A stretch of DNA of 64,000 nt from Leminorella grimontii ATCC 33999 = DSM 5078. Lineage in GTDB: Bacteria > Pseudomonadota > Gammaproteobacteria > Enterobacterales > Enterobacteriaceae. Below are positions 14,680 through 27,792 of this stretch, one piece after another. Made by a program: the position numbers and the translations under genes. The stretch covers positions 1-64,000 of the forward strand of contig NZ_AUUA01000005.1 in NCBI RefSeq assembly GCF_000439085.1, written 5' to 3'. Every line of letters begins with the position of its first letter. The first letter of the stretch is position 1. The notes under the pieces are model-generated. The model had not been told where the DNA came from and did no database searches. It saw only the letters and a program-made list of their open reading frames with translations.

Positions 14680-15645
14680 ATGAAACCAGAAAATAAGGTC
14701 AATGTTCTTAGTAATATTTCAGAAGAAATGCGTAGCGTACTGCAATTCCAATTAGACAATCCTCAACCTTTACCGGCGGACTCTCATTATGAAACGCTTA
14801 GGCTCTGTTATAACCAAGAGCGAAAGTATTGGAATGAGCAAGGGCCGGAAATGATGAAAGTACAGGAGGTTAAGATTGCGACTAAATATGGTGAAATAGG
14901 AACAAGAGTTTATTATCCCAAAATGAGCGGTGAGGCAACGCTGTTCTATTTACACGGCGGAGGTTTTATTCTCGGCAATTTAAATACACACGATCGCATT
15001 ATGCGCCTGCTGGCCCACTATACCGGCTGTGCGGTGATAGGCATAGACTATACGCTATCACCGGAGGCCCGCTTTCCCCAGGCCATTGAAGAAACCGTTG
15101 CCGCCTGTCAATTTTTTCACACTCATTCGGCGGATTATAGTCTAAACGCCAGGCGCATCGGCTTTGCCGGCGACTCGGCCGGAGCAATGCTGGCGATGGC
15201 AACGACGCTATGGCTGCGCGATCGCGATATCAACTGCGGTGACGTCATGGCTGTTTTGCTCTACTACGGCCTGTTCGGCCTGCGGGATTCGGTAACCCGT
15301 CGTCTTTACGGTGGCCCTTGGGATGGGCTGACTCAACAAGACCTTCAGGACTATGAGAATGCCTATCTGGCCGATGAACGGGATCGTGAATCACCTTATT
15401 ACTGCCTGTTTAACAACGATCTGACCCGCAACGTTCCCCCCTGTTTTATTGCCGGAGCCGAGTTCGATCCGTTGATTGACGACAGTCGCGCCCTATACCA
15501 AACCCTGAGTGAACACCGCCAACCTTGCCGCTACCAAACCTATTCGGGAACCCTACACGCCTTTTTGCACTACTCCCGCATGATGAAGACGGCAGACCAA
15601 GCGCTTCGCGACGGCGCGGACTATTTTAAGCAGAATCTAAAGTAG
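14680..15645 (+). CDS. aes: Acetyl esterase, HSL-type alpha/beta hydrolase
   Basis: The product is 321 aa (E. coli Aes is 319). The oxyanion-hole motif [10 protein letters not shown] lies at about residues 92-101 and the nucleophile elbow [11 protein letters not shown] at about 163-173. The acid and base are in the C-terminal blocks [10 protein letters not shown] and [10 protein letters not shown]. These enzymes hydrolyse short-chain acyl esters in the cytoplasm; E. coli Aes also restrains MalT. The start at 14680 follows GGAGG. The context between caiF and yaaU suggests no clear pathway link. Confidence 0.9.
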   Translation: MKPENKVNVLSNISEEMRSVLQFQLDNPQPLPADSHYETLRLCYNQERKYWNEQGPEMMKVQEVKIATKYGEIGTRVYYPKMSGEATLFYLHGGGFILGNLNTHDRIMRLLAHYTGCAVIGIDYTLSPEARFPQAIEETVAACQFFHTHSADYSLNARRIGFAGDSAGAMLAMATTLWLRDRDINCGDVMAVLLYYGLFGLRDSVTRRLYGGPWDGLTQQDLQDYENAYLADERDRESPYYCLFNNDLTRNVPPCFIAGAEFDPLIDDSRALYQTLSEHRQPCRYQTYSGTLHAFLHYSRMMKTADQALRDGADYFKQNLK

Positions 15646-15684
15646 CAGGACGACGAACGGGCGCGGCCTGCGCCCGTTTGTCAC

Positions 15685-17001
15685 TCAGCACAGCTTGATT
15701 TTACTGGTTTGCTCCAAAGACATGCCGCGCGTTTCCGGCGCGAGGATAATAGATATCACCATGCCAAAGAGCGAGATCCCCGCGCCGACCAGCATCGTGG
15801 CGGAAATGCCGTGCTGCTGCATAAACAGCGGCAGTGCATAGGTAGAAATCACGGTGCCTATTCGACTTAAGGACATGGCCGCGCCGACCGCAGAGGCCCG
15901 AATCGCGGTAGGAAAAAGTTCATTGGGGTACAGCCACTGCAAAATGCCGGGGCCGCCGGAGAAAAAGGCGTACAGGGCAAAGGCGCCAACGATGAGGAAA
16001 ATGCCCGGTTCAGGGATAAACCCTAACAGCGCCAGCGCCGCGGTCATCATGGCGAAACTGCCGATAAGCAGCGGCCGGCGGCCGACGCTGTTTAGCCAGT
16101 ACATGGCGGGCAGGCAGCCAATCATGAAGAAGAAGCTTATCACCACGTTGCCTAAAACGGCCTCTCTGCCCTCGTTGAGCCCTAGCAGCGAGATAATCTG
16201 AGGCCCAAAGGTGTAAATAGCGAACATTGGGATCACCTGACAGGTCCAAATCGCGGCGACGAACAGAATTGAGGTAAAGTGGCGGCGCGTAAAAATCTGG
16301 CTATAGCGCGTTTCCTGCACCTCCTCTTCATCGAACGTGACGGGCTGGCCGAACAGCTTGATCATCAGTTCCTGGCATTCTTTAATCCGACCTTTGCGGA
16401 TTAGCCATCGGGGGGATTCCGGCAGGTCAAATCGGCCGAGAAGGATGACGACGCAAGGGATCACGGCGCTGCCGAGCATCCACCGCCAGCCGTTTTCAAC
16501 GTCATAGAGCATATAGCCCACCAGATCGGCCGCGGTAGCCCCGATGTACCACATGGCGGCGATAAAGCCCATAGTGAAGGCTCGCTGGCTGGTGCTGGAA
16601 AACTCGGCGATCATCGAAGTAGCGATAGGGTAGTCGGCGCCGATAACGATGCCGATAAGAAATCGCAAAAGCACCAGCTCCAGCGGAGAAGAGACAAACA
16701 TGGTGGCGGCAGAAATCACGCCGATGGCAACGATGTCTACCAGAAACATCAGGCGGCGGCCAACCAGGTCGGCAACGTAGCCGAACAGGGAGGTGCCGAT
16801 AAACAGCCCCACCAGCGTGGCGGCGCCGACCAGGCCAATCCAGTTTGCGTCAAGCTTCAGGGCCGGGGTCAGCTGTTCCAGAGCGATGCCGATGATGACG
16901 AGAACGTAGCCATCAAGAAAGGGGCCACCGCTGCCCCAAAGCATTATCTTACGGTGAACCGGCGAAAAGCTGATGTCATCGAATTTTTTATTCTGTTCCA
17001 T
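15685..17001 (-). CDS. yaaU: MFS transporter YaaU
   Basis: The product is 438 aa from ATG 17001, with 12 hydrophobic segments and sugar-porter-type loop motifs (GYVADLVGRRLMFLVD, SPRWLIRKGR). It aligns along its whole length with my knowledge of E. coli YaaU (LWGSGGPFLDGYVLVIIG; GGPGILQWLYPNELFPT), which likewise lies directly downstream of fixX. The substrate is unknown; the conserved linkage suggests carnitine-pathway intermediates or related betaines (inference). A 5' extension to TTG 17082 is open but lacks a ribosome-binding site. Codons shared with fixX suggest co-transcription from the fix promoter. Confidence 0.93.
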   Translation of the reverse strand: MEQNKKFDDISFSPVHRKIMLWGSGGPFLDGYVLVIIGIALEQLTPALKLDANWIGLVGAATLVGLFIGTSLFGYVADLVGRRLMFLVDIVAIGVISAATMFVSSPLELVLLRFLIGIVIGADYPIATSMIAEFSSTSQRAFTMGFIAAMWYIGATAADLVGYMLYDVENGWRWMLGSAVIPCVVILLGRFDLPESPRWLIRKGRIKECQELMIKLFGQPVTFDEEEVQETRYSQIFTRRHFTSILFVAAIWTCQVIPMFAIYTFGPQIISLLGLNEGREAVLGNVVISFFFMIGCLPAMYWLNSVGRRPLLIGSFAMMTAALALLGFIPEPGIFLIVGAFALYAFFSGGPGILQWLYPNELFPTAIRASAVGAAMSLSRIGTVISTYALPLFMQQHGISATMLVGAGISLFGMVISIILAPETRGMSLEQTSKIKLC

Positions 17002-17169
17002 AGGTAGTAGGCCATTTTGCGATGCCTCCCCGTCTATACGGGTAATCGGAGGGCTATTATTGTTGTACTCGTTACCCTTCAAGCCGTAGCGTTAATACAT
17101 ATGTCTCCTGATGAAATAGCGTGGTTAAAAAGGGTAAAAGCGGATGCGCCCCGCCTTTACCGCAGGGCG

Positions 17170-17457
17170 TTAACCGTAGCGATACTCTACGCCGAAGGTT
17201 CCACGCGGGTAGGTCCACTCTTCTAATACCGAGTTACGGCACAGAATGCGGCAGGTACCGCATTCCAGACAGCCGGCGTAGTCGAAGCGGATAGTTCCGT
17301 CCTCCAGCTGCTTGTAGAGGCCGGCGGGGCAGGCCAGCGTCAACAGGCGAAACGCAGCCATATCCGGATGCTCGCCGATAATGATGTGCGGATGGCCTTC
17401 GTCCACGTGAAACTTGTTGACGCCCAGCTTGACGTCAACGTTGACTGGCTCACTCAT
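17170..17457 (-). CDS. fixX: Ferredoxin-like protein FixX
   Basis: The product is 95 aa with a cysteine cluster (CPAGLYKQ near residue 42 and CLECGTCRILC near residue 66) that would ligate an iron-sulfur centre. It passes electrons between FixC and downstream acceptors in carnitine reduction. ATG overlaps the fixC stop (ATGA), indicating translational coupling. It is the last fix gene, followed by yaaU. Confidence 0.96.
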   Translation of the reverse strand: MSEPVNVDVKLGVNKFHVDEGHPHIIIGEHPDMAAFRLLTLACPAGLYKQLEDGTIRFDYAGCLECGTCRILCRNSVLEEWTYPRGTFGVEYRYG

Positions 17458-18743
17458 AGTGCGGTTGCTCCTTTTATGCCGTCCTTAAGCAGGTTCATAT
17501 AGCCGACCTCTTTGCAGTGGCGCATGATCTTTTTACGCAGCGGCTGCGGCGGCTGCCCGTCGACGGTAAACAGGTCCGCCATGATGCCAGCCACCATCTG
17601 TGGATAGAGCGTAAACATGCGCGGGTTGTCCATCATCGCCGGAACCTTGCGATAGTGGCGCAGGTCTTTCATTACCGACAGGCTTTCTAACTGCTGCAGA
17701 TAGCCGCCGAGCCCTTGGGCGCTGAAGTCATTTTTCTCTTTTGCTTCCAGTACCGCGCGCGCCGCGGCTTCGCCAGAGGCGATAGCCAGATCCATGCCGC
17801 GAATGGTAAACCCGAGGTTCAGGCACATGCCCGCCGCGTCGCCGGCGATAAGCACGCCGTCGCCAACCAGCTTGGGCTGCATGTTGATGCCGGCTTCAGG
17901 CACCACGTGCGCTGCGTATTCGATGGTTTTCCCACCTGCAATAAGCGGCCGCACCGCCGGATGTTGCTTAAAATCTTCCAGCATCTGGGGGACTGACTTT
18001 TTCGCGTGTTCGATGTGGTGCAGCCCGTACACCAAGCCGAGAGACAGGGTATCGCCGTTGGTATACAGAAAGCCGCCGCCCATCTGACCGTCGGACGGCG
18101 AGCCGGCGAACAGCCAGGCCGCGCCTTCGTCGCCTTCCAGACCGAAACGCGCTTCCAGTAATTCGCGGGGCAGCTCGATAAGCTCTTTCACGCCGACGGC
18201 GACTGACGCGGCTGAAACCGGCTGCGCCATGCCGATCTGTTCGGCAAGTATGGCGTTAACGCCTTCGGCCAGAATGACGGTATTGGCTTCCAGCACGTCG
18301 CCGTCAGCTTCGACGCCGATGACCTTACCGTCGCGTTGAACCAGCCTGTCGACGCGAATACCGGGTACAAACTGCGCGCCGGCCGCTTCCGCCTGTTCCA
18401 TCAGCCAAGGGTCGAACTTGGCGCGCAGCACGGAGTAGGAATCCTGCGGCGGCACGGCATCCCGGCCGTTGTGGTAGTCGAGGGTAACGGCGCTGTCGTC
18501 GGTCAGAAAAGAGATCTTTTCCCGCGTGATGCGGCGCTCAATCGGCGCCTGCTCGGCAAAGCCGGGGATAAGGCGCTCCAGGCTATGGCCGTAGAGCCGA
18601 CCTCCGGTGACGTTTTTTGCGCCCGCATAGTTGCCGCGTTCAATCACCAAAACGTTGGCGCCTTCGCGCGCCAGCACTAACGCTGCCGCCGCGCCCGCTA
18701 GCCCGGCGCCGACGATTATGGTGTCAAATACATCTTCGGACAT
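17454..18743 (-). CDS. fixC: Flavoprotein oxidoreductase FixC
   Basis: The product is 429 aa (E. coli 428). The N-terminal FAD-binding Rossmann motif IVGAGLAGAAAALVLAREG is followed by the typical GG-doublet region NVTGGRLYGHSLE and the C-terminal block DGVLIAGDAAGMCLNLGFTI. Members are ETF-quinone-oxidoreductase-like. With FixABX it delivers electrons to crotonobetainyl-CoA reductase CaiA during anaerobic carnitine respiration. Confidence 0.96.
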   Translation of the reverse strand: MSEDVFDTIIVGAGLAGAAAALVLAREGANVLVIERGNYAGAKNVTGGRLYGHSLERLIPGFAEQAPIERRITREKISFLTDDSAVTLDYHNGRDAVPPQDSYSVLRAKFDPWLMEQAEAAGAQFVPGIRVDRLVQRDGKVIGVEADGDVLEANTVILAEGVNAILAEQIGMAQPVSAASVAVGVKELIELPRELLEARFGLEGDEGAAWLFAGSPSDGQMGGGFLYTNGDTLSLGLVYGLHHIEHAKKSVPQMLEDFKQHPAVRPLIAGGKTIEYAAHVVPEAGINMQPKLVGDGVLIAGDAAGMCLNLGFTIRGMDLAIASGEAAARAVLEAKEKNDFSAQGLGGYLQQLESLSVMKDLRHYRKVPAMMDNPRMFTLYPQMVAGIMADLFTVDGQPPQPLRKKIMRHCKEVGYMNLLKDGIKGATAL

Positions 18744-18805
18744 AGTGTCTCCAGCAAGAAGGGCAGAGCCGCTAGCGGCCCCGCCGTTTCGTTAACGTTT
18801 CTATT

Positions 18806-19747
18806 TCACCGACTTAAGGCTTTGGTCAACGCGGGTACGATCTTCATCAGATCGCCCACGATGCCGTAATCGGCATATTGGAAGATCGGCGCATTTTTAT
18901 CTTTGTTGATGGCCATAATGGTTTGTGCGCCGTTGGCGCCGACCATATGTTGGATTTGCCCGGAAATGCCGACGGCAAGATACAGCTCCGGCTTGAGCAT
19001 GATGCCGGAGATGCCGACATAGCGTTCGCGCTCCATCCACTTCTCGTTTTCCGCTACCGGGCGGGAGCAGCCCAGCTCGGCGCCTATGCTGTTACTGAAG
19101 GCTTCGGCGATGGCGATGTTCTCTTTGCTGCCGATGCCGCGGCCAATGCTGACAACCAGACGGGCTTTACCCAGATCGACGCTTTCACCCTGCTTGGCGC
19201 TGCGCGATACGCAGGTGATGGGGTTTGCCGGTGCGACAAACGTCAACTCGACGGCGCTGCCGCTGAGCGCCGCGTTTTCCTGCGCGGGTGCAAACGTGCC
19301 GCTGCCTAAGGTGACGACCGCATAGGCGGTGGTTATCTGCTCCTTACCGAAGGCCAAGCCGCCGTACACCATGTGGGTTGCGACCGGATGGCCGCCTTCG
19401 GCAAACAGCTGCGCCGCATCGTTAACCACGCCGGCCTCCAGCCGAGCGCCGAGGCGAGCCGCCAGCGCTTTGCCGCGGCGGGTCGCCGGCAGGATAACCA
19501 GCGCCGAGGGGCCGTGTTCCTTAATCGCTCGAACCAGCGTATCCGCGTAGTCTTCGATGATGCGATCGGCAGGGACGGCGCCCAGTTGATAGGCCGCGTT
19601 GGCGCCCAGGCGGAAGGCCTGCGCCGACTGCTCTGCGCTTAGCGTGACGACCTGAACGCTTTCGCCCAGCTCGCACGCGCCGCCCATCAGTTCCGGCAGG
19701 CGGGCGGCATCGTCGCTAAATACCCAAACGGTTGAAAATTTACTCAT
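18806..19747 (-). CDS. fixB: Electron transfer flavoprotein alpha subunit FixB
   Basis: The product is 313 aa from ATG 19747, equal to E. coli FixB (the longer frame from 19759 overlaps the fixA stop). The C-terminal FAD domain holds [31 protein letters not shown] and [20 protein letters not shown]. It forms the heterodimeric ETF with FixA. Confidence 0.96.
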   Translation of the reverse strand: MSKFSTVWVFSDDAARLPELMGGACELGESVQVVTLSAEQSAQAFRLGANAAYQLGAVPADRIIEDYADTLVRAIKEHGPSALVILPATRRGKALAARLGARLEAGVVNDAAQLFAEGGHPVATHMVYGGLAFGKEQITTAYAVVTLGSGTFAPAQENAALSGSAVELTFVAPANPITCVSRSAKQGESVDLGKARLVVSIGRGIGSKENIAIAEAFSNSIGAELGCSRPVAENEKWMERERYVGISGIMLKPELYLAVGISGQIQHMVGANGAQTIMAINKDKNAPIFQYADYGIVGDLMKIVPALTKALSR

Positions 19748-19758
19748 GACGACCCCCA

Positions 19759-20532
19759 TTAGCCGATAACTTTGCGCAGATGTTCTGCAAACTCGGCGAT
19801 TTGCTCTTCGCCGTCCCCTTCGATAATCACGCGGCCGCGCGCTTTCTGCTTCGGAGCCTGTACGCTAAGCAGCGCCGTATAGGACGCAACGCCGCCCAGC
19901 TCCAGATCCGCTGGCTTCCAGGCCTGTACGGGTTTTTTCGCCGCGCCGAGAATGGCCTTCATGGAAGGGATCTGAGGATCGTTGATGTCGGTTGATACGG
20001 AAATCACCGCCGGCAGCCTGAGCGTCAGGGTTTCAATTTCGTCTTCCAGCGTGCGTTCTACCTGAACCTGTCCGTCGGATACGCTAAGGATGCGGCTGAC
20101 GCCGTTAATCGCGGCCACGCTCAGCGCCTCGCCGAGCAGCAGGCCGACCTGCTGGGCGTAGAGGTCGGCAGAGCCGTCGCCGCACAGGATGAGATCGAAA
20201 CCGGTTTTTTTCGCTGCCGCCGCCAGCACGGTTGCCGTCTGATGGGGCAGAAGGTTTTCCAGCCCGGCGTCAGAAACCACAACCAGTTCATCCGGGCCGC
20301 GAGACAGCACGTCCTTGCGCCCCTTGGGATTTGCCAGCGCTTCGCCACCCACGCTCATGGCGACAATATGGACATCGTCATTTTGCTGTTTTAAGGCACA
20401 GGCTGCTTCAATCGCGTTAAGATCAAACTGGCTGATTTTGGCATCCGCCTTACTGAGGTTCAGAGAGCCATCACCGTTAACGGTAATATCCTGCTCCTCG
20501 GGGATGAGCTTATAGCATGCAATAATTTTCAT
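19759..20532 (-). CDS. fixA: Electron transfer flavoprotein beta subunit FixA
   Basis: The product is 257 aa from ATG 20532 ([18 protein letters not shown]); E. coli FixA is 256. The ETF-beta nucleotide-binding region ([19 protein letters not shown]) and signature ([13 protein letters not shown]) are intact. It is the first gene of fixABCX-yaaU, divergent from caiT. GGAGAAGTG lies just before ATG. The upstream in-frame extension to 20634 is not needed. Confidence 0.96.
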   Translation of the reverse strand: MKIIACYKLIPEEQDITVNGDGSLNLSKADAKISQFDLNAIEAACALKQQNDDVHIVAMSVGGEALANPKGRKDVLSRGPDELVVVSDAGLENLLPHQTATVLAAAAKKTGFDLILCGDGSADLYAQQVGLLLGEALSVAAINGVSRILSVSDGQVQVERTLEDEIETLTLRLPAVISVSTDINDPQIPSMKAILGAAKKPVQAWKPADLELGGVASYTALLSVQAPKQKARGRVIIEGDGEEQIAEFAEHLRKVIG

Positions 20533-21216
20533 CACTTCTCCGATAGGCAATATAATTTTCAATATTGTGAAATAACTCCCAAATAAGGAGTGAAATACAC
20601 AATCAGGACAAATTAAAACGACGGCTTTGTTCAAAGTCGTTTATAAAAATCGGTATAGCTGTTCGTAAATAAAACTATTCGACGGGTAATTAAACTAATA
20701 ACGGTTTTACTTATCAGCTTCCTCTTTCTGGAATCAATTTGACGGCAATAGAAATACCATGATTCCCCCCATCAAAGTAATACCTGGATCACCAATATTG
20801 AAAGAGTCGGCCTGCGCCACGGTGTGCTTACTTATAAAGTGGTATTCATGCAATTCATTGATATTAAATTATTTATTTTGTTGATTCGTGAGGTTTATGA
20901 TGAAAAATGAGAAGGGGACTCTCTCCGACGGGGAGGATAGTTTGATTAAGATCACGGATTATTGCAGTTCTAAAACTCATTATAAGTTCCGTATTAATCG
21001 GCCAGGCTGTTTCTACGTTAATGGATATATTTAACGTTAATACACTATTTTTTAACATGTGGTGATTTATTACTTTCGGGTTTTATTTTTTATTAAAGGC
21101 ATATCGGCGTTAAGTCTTGCTCGCCATATATATGGCGTTGTAAACCGCGTCTATTTAGAAACAATACCCTCAGGTTGTCATTGCGAGGAAGATATTTCCA
21201 TGAGGCAGAGACGTAA
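20533..21216. promoter_or_regulatory. Divergent control region fixA/caiT
   Basis: These 684 bases contain no gene. They hold an FNR-like box at 20942-20955 (TTGATTAAGATCAC, one base off TTGAT-N4-ATCAA), a direct repeat ACGTTAAT (21016-21023, 21035-21042) and a perfect 16-bp palindrome CGCCATATATATGGCG (21121-21136). In E. coli this region binds CaiF, CRP and FNR and both operons are induced anaerobically. The repeat or the palindrome could be a CaiF target (inference). Confidence 0.6.
20942..20955. promoter_or_regulatory. FNR-type binding site
   Basis: TTGATTAAGATCAC matches the FNR consensus TTGATNNNNATCAA at all but the final base. It lies midway between the divergent, classically FNR-dependent fix and cai operons. 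Confidence 0.6.
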
Positions 21217-22746
<1,530 letters not shown>

Positions 22747-22787
22747 GTGTTTTTACTGTGAATTTGAACATTTAAGAGGTTAAAAGT

Positions 22788-23930
22788 ATGGATTTTAGAT
22801 TAAGTGATGAGCAGGAGCTGTTCGTTGCCGGCATCCGCGACCTGATGGCGCAGGAAAACTGGGAAGCCTATTTCGCCGAGTGCGATCGCAACAGCGAATA
22901 TCCGGAGCGCTTTGTTAAGGCGCTGGCGGACATGGGAATCGACAGCCTGCTGCTGCCGGAAGAGCACGGCGGCCTCGACGTCGGCTTCGTCACTGTGGCT
23001 GCGGTTTGGGCCGAGCTTGGCCGCCTGGGGGCGCCGACCTACGTGCTGTATCAGCTGCCCGGCGGCTTCAATACCGTGCTGCGCGAGGGAACGCAGGAGC
23101 AGATCGACAAGATCATGGCGTTTCAGGGTACCGGCAAGCAGATGTGGAACTCGGCCATCACCGAACCCGGCGCAGGGTCTGACGTCGGCAGCCTGCAGAC
23201 CAACTACACTCGCAAGAACGGCAAGGTCTACCTCAACGGCAGCAAGTGCTTTATCACCAGCAGCGCCTATACCCCTTACCTGGTGGTGATGGCGCGCGAC
23301 AGCGCTTCGCCGGACAAGCCGATTTTCTCCGAATGGTTTGTCGACATGAGCAAGCCGGGCATCAAGGTTTCCAAGCTGGAGAAGCTGGGCCTGCGCATGG
23401 ACAGCTGCTGCGAAGTAGTGTTTGACAACGTCGAGCTGGAAGAAAAGGACATGTTCGGCCGCGAAGGCAACGGCTTTAACCGCGTGAAGGAAGAGTTTGA
23501 CCACGAGCGTTTTCTGGTGGCTCTGACCAACTACGGCACCGCCTACTGTGCCTATGAAGACGCGGCCCGCTACGCCAACCAGCGCGTGCAGTTCGGCGAA
23601 GCTATCGGCCGCTTCCAGCTGATTCAGGAAAAGTTCGCCCATATGGCCATCAAGCTGAACGCCATGAAAAACATGCTGTTCGAAGCGGCCTGGAAGAGCG
23701 ACAACGGCCTGATGACCTCCGGCGACGCGGCGATGTGTAAGTACTTCTGCGCCAACGCGGCGTTTGAAGTGGTTGACTCCGCGATGCAGGTGCTGGGCGG
23801 TATCGGCATTGCCGGCGATCACCGCGTAACCCGCTTCTGGCGCGACCTGCGCGTTGACCGCATCTCCGGCGGTTCCGACGAAATGCAGATCCTGACGCTA
23901 GGCCGCGCGGAGCTGAAGAAGTACCGCTAA
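22788..23930 (+). CDS. caiA: Crotonobetainyl-CoA reductase
   Basis: The product is 380 aa, identical in length to E. coli CaiA and of the acyl-CoA dehydrogenase fold ([34 protein letters not shown]). It reduces crotonobetainyl-CoA to gamma-butyrobetainyl-CoA using FAD and electrons from FixABCX. AAGAGG precedes ATG 22788; it lies 41 bases after caiT. Confidence 0.97.
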   Translation: MDFRLSDEQELFVAGIRDLMAQENWEAYFAECDRNSEYPERFVKALADMGIDSLLLPEEHGGLDVGFVTVAAVWAELGRLGAPTYVLYQLPGGFNTVLREGTQEQIDKIMAFQGTGKQMWNSAITEPGAGSDVGSLQTNYTRKNGKVYLNGSKCFITSSAYTPYLVVMARDSASPDKPIFSEWFVDMSKPGIKVSKLEKLGLRMDSCCEVVFDNVELEEKDMFGREGNGFNRVKEEFDHERFLVALTNYGTAYCAYEDAARYANQRVQFGEAIGRFQLIQEKFAHMAIKLNAMKNMLFEAAWKSDNGLMTSGDAAMCKYFCANAAFEVVDSAMQVLGGIGIAGDHRVTRFWRDLRVDRISGGSDEMQILTLGRAELKKYR

Positions 23931-24009
23931 CCGCCGGTTGAGATAGGGCGCCCTGCGGCCGGGGCTGCGGGCGCCTTGACATGTGATTTGAGTAAAGAAG
24001 GTGATGCGT

Positions 24010-25236
24010 ATGTCTGCACGGTTATCCATGCCCAAGTTTGGCCCTCTGTCCGGGCTCAGGGTCGTTTTTTCTGGAATTGAAATCGCCGGCCCCTTTGCCG
24101 GACAGATGTTTGCCGAATGGGGCGCCGAGGTTATCTGGATTGAGAACGTCGCCTACGGCGATACGATCCGGGTTCAGCCCAACTATCCTCAGCTTTCGCG
24201 GCGCAACCTGCACGCGCTGTCGTTAAACATCTTTAAGGACGAAGGGCGGGAAGCCTTTCTAAAGCTGATGGAAACGACGGATATCTTTATCGAAGCCAGC
24301 AAGGGGCCGGCCTTTGCCCGCCGCGGCATTACGGACGAGCTGCTTTGGCAGCACAACAAAAAGCTGGTGATTGCTCACCTCTCCGGCTTTGGCCAGTACG
24401 GCACGGATGAATACACCAACCTGGCGGCCTATAACACCATCGCGCAGGCGTTCAGCGGCTATCTGATCCAAAACGGCGACAAGGACCAGCCGATGCCGGC
24501 GTTCCCCTACACCGCAGACTACTTCTCCGGCATGACGGTGACGACTGCCACGCTCGCCGCGCTGCATAAGGTGCACGAGACGGGCGTGGGCGAAAGCATT
24601 GATGTCGCGATGTACGAAGTGATGCTGCGCATGGGGCAGTACTTCATGATGGACTATTTCAACGGCGGCGAAATCTGTCCGCGCATGACCAAGGGTAAGG
24701 ATCCTTATTACACCGGCTGCGGGCTTTACAAGTGCAAGGATGGCTACATCGTGATGGAGCTGGTGGGAGTAAACCAGATCCGGGAAACGTTCAAAGACAT
24801 GGGCATTGAGCACCTGTGGGGCACGCCGGAGATTCCTGACGGCACCCAGCTGATTCACCGCATTGAATGCCCGTACGGCCAGCTGGTGGAAGACAAGCTG
24901 GACGAATATCTGGCCGGTAAGTCCATCGCCGAGGTGCTGGCGCGCTTTGCCGAACTGAACGTCGCGTCGACCAAGGTGCTGACGATCCCAGAACTGGAAG
25001 GCAACCCGCAGTACGTGGCGCGCGAGTCGATAACGACCTGGAAAACCATCGACGGGCGCGATTGCAAAGGGCCGAACGTTATGCCCAAGTTTAAGAACAA
25101 TCCTGGTCAAATTTGGCGCGGAATGCCGACGCTGGGTATGGATACGGCTGCTATTTTGGCGGACATTGGTTACAGTGACGCACAAATTCAGGCGCTGGCG
25201 GAAAAAGGGTTGGCCAAGCTTGGCGGGCAACAATAG
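24010..25236 (+). CDS. caiB: L-carnitine CoA-transferase
   Basis: The product is 408 aa from ATG 24010 (E. coli 405); GAAGG lies eight bases upstream, and in-frame ATG 24004 and GTG 24001 are alternatives. It is a class III CoA-transferase, nearly collinear with CaiB ([20 protein letters not shown]). The catalytic Asp lies in [11 protein letters not shown] at about residue 170. It moves CoA from gamma-butyrobetainyl-CoA to carnitine or crotonobetaine. Confidence 0.97.
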   Translation: MSARLSMPKFGPLSGLRVVFSGIEIAGPFAGQMFAEWGAEVIWIENVAYGDTIRVQPNYPQLSRRNLHALSLNIFKDEGREAFLKLMETTDIFIEASKGPAFARRGITDELLWQHNKKLVIAHLSGFGQYGTDEYTNLAAYNTIAQAFSGYLIQNGDKDQPMPAFPYTADYFSGMTVTTATLAALHKVHETGVGESIDVAMYEVMLRMGQYFMMDYFNGGEICPRMTKGKDPYYTGCGLYKCKDGYIVMELVGVNQIRETFKDMGIEHLWGTPEIPDGTQLIHRIECPYGQLVEDKLDEYLAGKSIAEVLARFAELNVASTKVLTIPELEGNPQYVARESITTWKTIDGRDCKGPNVMPKFKNNPGQIWRGMPTLGMDTAAILADIGYSDAQIQALAEKGLAKLGGQQ

Positions 25237-25327
25237 CTTGGTGATAAAAGGGCGGCCGCCCGTCGCCCGGCTTGCAGTAAAGCAACGGCGCTATTGGTAA
25301 GCGAGTATAGGTACGTATGGGTGCGCA

Positions 25328-26878
25328 ATGGACATAATTGGTGAACAAAACTTACGGCAGATGTGGGACGACCTGGCGGAGCTGCACGGCGACAGGACGG
25401 CGCTTATCGTCGAGAGCCTGCACGGGCTGGCGTCTGAATACAGCTATCGCGAGCTGAACGAAGAGATTAACCGCACGGCCAATCTTTTCTATGCGCTCGG
25501 CGTGGCTAAGGGCGATCGGGTTGCGCTGCATCTGAATAACTGTGCGGAGTTCATCTTTTGCTGGTTTGGATTGGCTAAAATCGGCGCCGTGATGGCGCCG
25601 GTGAACGCCAACCTGCTCAAGGCCGAGAGCGAATACGTGATCCGCATGTGCGGCGCCACCGTCGTGGTAACCGCCGGTGAGTTTTACGGCATTTATGATG
25701 AGATCCGGCAGGCCGACGATGCTTCGCTACAAACGGTTCTCCTGATAGATGGGAACGCCGAGTCCCTCAACGCGCTGGATTTTCACGCCCTGAAGCGCGC
25801 CCAGCCCACTCACCTTATCCCGCAGGTGGCGCTTTGCGCGGACGATACGGCGGAAATCCTGTTTACCTCTGGCACAACGTCCAGCCCCAAGGGCGTAGTG
25901 ATCACTCACTATAACCTGAGGTTCGCCGGCTACTATACGGCCTGGCAGTGCGCGCTGCGTCAGGACGACGTTTATATGACGCCGATGCCTGCTTTTCACA
26001 TCGACTGCCAGTGTACCGCCGCGATGGCGGCATTCTCCGCCGGGGCGACGTTCGTTCTGCTGGAAAAGTTCAGCGCCCGCGCGTTTTGGTCGCAGGTGTG
26101 TAAATACCGGGCCACCGTGACCGAATGCATTCCGCTGATGATTAAAACCCTGATGATGCAGCCTAAAATGCCGTGGGAAAGGCAGCACTGTCTGCGAGAG
26201 GTGCTGTTTTACCTCAACCTTTCCGAACAGGAAAAGGATGCGTTTATACGGCGCTTCGGCGTCAGGCTGCTGACCTCCTACGGCATGACGGAAACCATCG
26301 TCGGCGCCATTGGCGACAGGCCGGGGGACAAACGCCGCTGGCCGTCTATCGGCCGCGTCGGCATGGGGTATGAGGCGCAGATTAGGGATAGCCAGGGCAA
26401 GGAGCTGCCGGTAGGCGAAACGGGCGAAATCTGCCTTAAGGGCGTACCGGGCAAGACGCTGTTTAAAGAGTATTACAACATGCCGGAGGCGACCGCCAAA
26501 GCGCTGAGCGCGGACGGCTGGCTGCGAACCGGTGACTATGGCTACGTCGACGAAGAGGGCTTTTTCTACTTCGTCGAGCGCAGCTGCAACATGATTAAGC
26601 GAAGCGGCGAAAACATTTCCTGCGTAGAGCTGGAAAACGTGATTTCCGCACACCCGAAAATTATGGACGTTGCGGTTATCGGCCTGAAGGACTCCATTCG
26701 AGACGAAGCCATTAAGGCTTTCATCGTGCTCAACGAAGGCGAAACGATGACCGAAGAGGAGTTTTTTACCTTCTGCGAGAGCCGCATGGCCAAGTTTAAG
26801 GTGCCCTCGTTTCTGGAAATCAGGAAGAGCCTGCCGAGAAGCTGTTCCGGAAAAGTGATCAAAAAAGGCTTGCACTGA
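25328..26878 (+). CDS. caiC: Crotonobetaine/carnitine-CoA ligase
   Basis: The product is 516 aa (E. coli 517), of the ANL adenylating family. Its P-loop-like motif is [16 protein letters not shown] near residue 180, with [10 protein letters not shown], the hinge [15 protein letters not shown], and a C-terminal Lys in [10 protein letters not shown]. It activates carnitine, crotonobetaine or gamma-butyrobetaine with ATP to prime the CoA cycle. The 91 bases after caiB hold no gene. Confidence 0.96.
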   Translation: MDIIGEQNLRQMWDDLAELHGDRTALIVESLHGLASEYSYRELNEEINRTANLFYALGVAKGDRVALHLNNCAEFIFCWFGLAKIGAVMAPVNANLLKAESEYVIRMCGATVVVTAGEFYGIYDEIRQADDASLQTVLLIDGNAESLNALDFHALKRAQPTHLIPQVALCADDTAEILFTSGTTSSPKGVVITHYNLRFAGYYTAWQCALRQDDVYMTPMPAFHIDCQCTAAMAAFSAGATFVLLEKFSARAFWSQVCKYRATVTECIPLMIKTLMMQPKMPWERQHCLREVLFYLNLSEQEKDAFIRRFGVRLLTSYGMTETIVGAIGDRPGDKRRWPSIGRVGMGYEAQIRDSQGKELPVGETGEICLKGVPGKTLFKEYYNMPEATAKALSADGWLRTGDYGYVDEEGFFYFVERSCNMIKRSGENISCVELENVISAHPKIMDVAVIGLKDSIRDEAIKAFIVLNEGETMTEEEFFTFCESRMAKFKVPSFLEIRKSLPRSCSGKVIKKGLH

Positions 26879-27006
26879 GCCGGTTTGCGAAATAGTCGAA
26901 GCTGCGATTGCGCCGCACGTTAATAAAGCGTGCTGCATCGGCCTCCTGCATCTCGTTACCCGCTCGGCGCGCCGTTCTATTTGTTCTTTTTATATGGAGT
27001 ATTAGC

Positions 27007-27792
27007 ATGAGCGAATCATTACGCGTGACCCGCAACGGCGACGTTCTGGAAATCGTTTTAGACCGCCCCAAGGCGAACGCCATCGATGCCAAAACCAGTT
27101 TTGAAATGGGCGAAGCCTTTATTGCGTTTCGCGACGATCCTACCCTTCGCGTCGCTATCATCACCGGCGCGGGCGAGCGTTTTTTCTCTGCGGGCTGGGA
27201 CCTCAAGGCCGCCGCGGAAGGGGAAGCGCCGGACGCTGACTTCGGCCCCGGCGGGTTTGCCGGCCTGACGGAGCTGTTTGACCTGGACAAGCCGGTGATT
27301 GCCGCCGTCAACGGCTACGCCTTCGGCGGCGGCTTTGAGCTAGCGCTGGCTGCGGACATGATAGTCTGCTCGCGCAACGCCAGCTTCGCCGTGCCGGAAA
27401 GCCAGCTCGGCATCGTGCCCGACAGCGGCGGCATGCTGCGCCTGCCCAAGCTGGTGCCGCCGACGATCGCCAACGAAATGATGATGACCGGCCGCAGAAT
27501 AGACGCAGAAGAGGCGCTGCGCTGGGGGATCGTTAACCGGGTGGTCGACGGTGAACAGCTGATGGATACCGCCCGCGAACTGGCGCGCCAGCTGTGCAAA
27601 AGCGCGCCGCTGGCCATCGCTGCCATTAAGGAGATCTTTCGCGAAACGGGCGAGATGTCGGTGGAAGAGGGCTATCGCCACATCCGCAGCGGCAATCTGA
27701 AAAACTATCCGTCGGTGCTGCACTCAGAGGACGCCCTGGAAGGCCCTGCGGCGTTCGCCGAGAAGCGCGAGCCGGTGTGGAAGGGGAAATAA
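27007..27792 (+). CDS. caiD: Crotonobetainyl-CoA hydratase (carnitinyl-CoA dehydratase)
   Basis: The product is 261 aa from ATG 27007 ([20 protein letters not shown]), equal to E. coli CaiD, and TATGGAG lies just upstream. The frame is open back to 26908, but that part is not conserved. It is a crotonase-fold enzyme with the oxyanion-hole region [17 protein letters not shown] and the catalytic glutamates in [11 protein letters not shown] and [10 protein letters not shown]. It is the last cai gene here: caiE, next in E. coli, is absent. Confidence 0.97.
   Translation: MSESLRVTRNGDVLEIVLDRPKANAIDAKTSFEMGEAFIAFRDDPTLRVAIITGAGERFFSAGWDLKAAAEGEAPDADFGPGGFAGLTELFDLDKPVIAAVNGYAFGGGFELALAADMIVCSRNASFAVPESQLGIVPDSGGMLRLPKLVPPTIANEMMMTGRRIDAEEALRWGIVNRVVDGEQLMDTARELARQLCKSAPLAIAAIKEIFRETGEMSVEEGYRHIRSGNLKNYPSVLHSEDALEGPAAFAEKREPVWKGK

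Noticed and set aside
14463-14696. 77-codon frame upstream of the esterase gene
   Set aside because: It is in an AT-rich intergenic region, lacks a ribosome-binding site, overlaps the esterase start and has no recognisable features beyond hydrophobic AT-rich codons.
22800-23822. Long open frame antisense to caiA (340 codons)
   Set aside because: It is a shadow of a perfectly conserved gene, with no homologous features.
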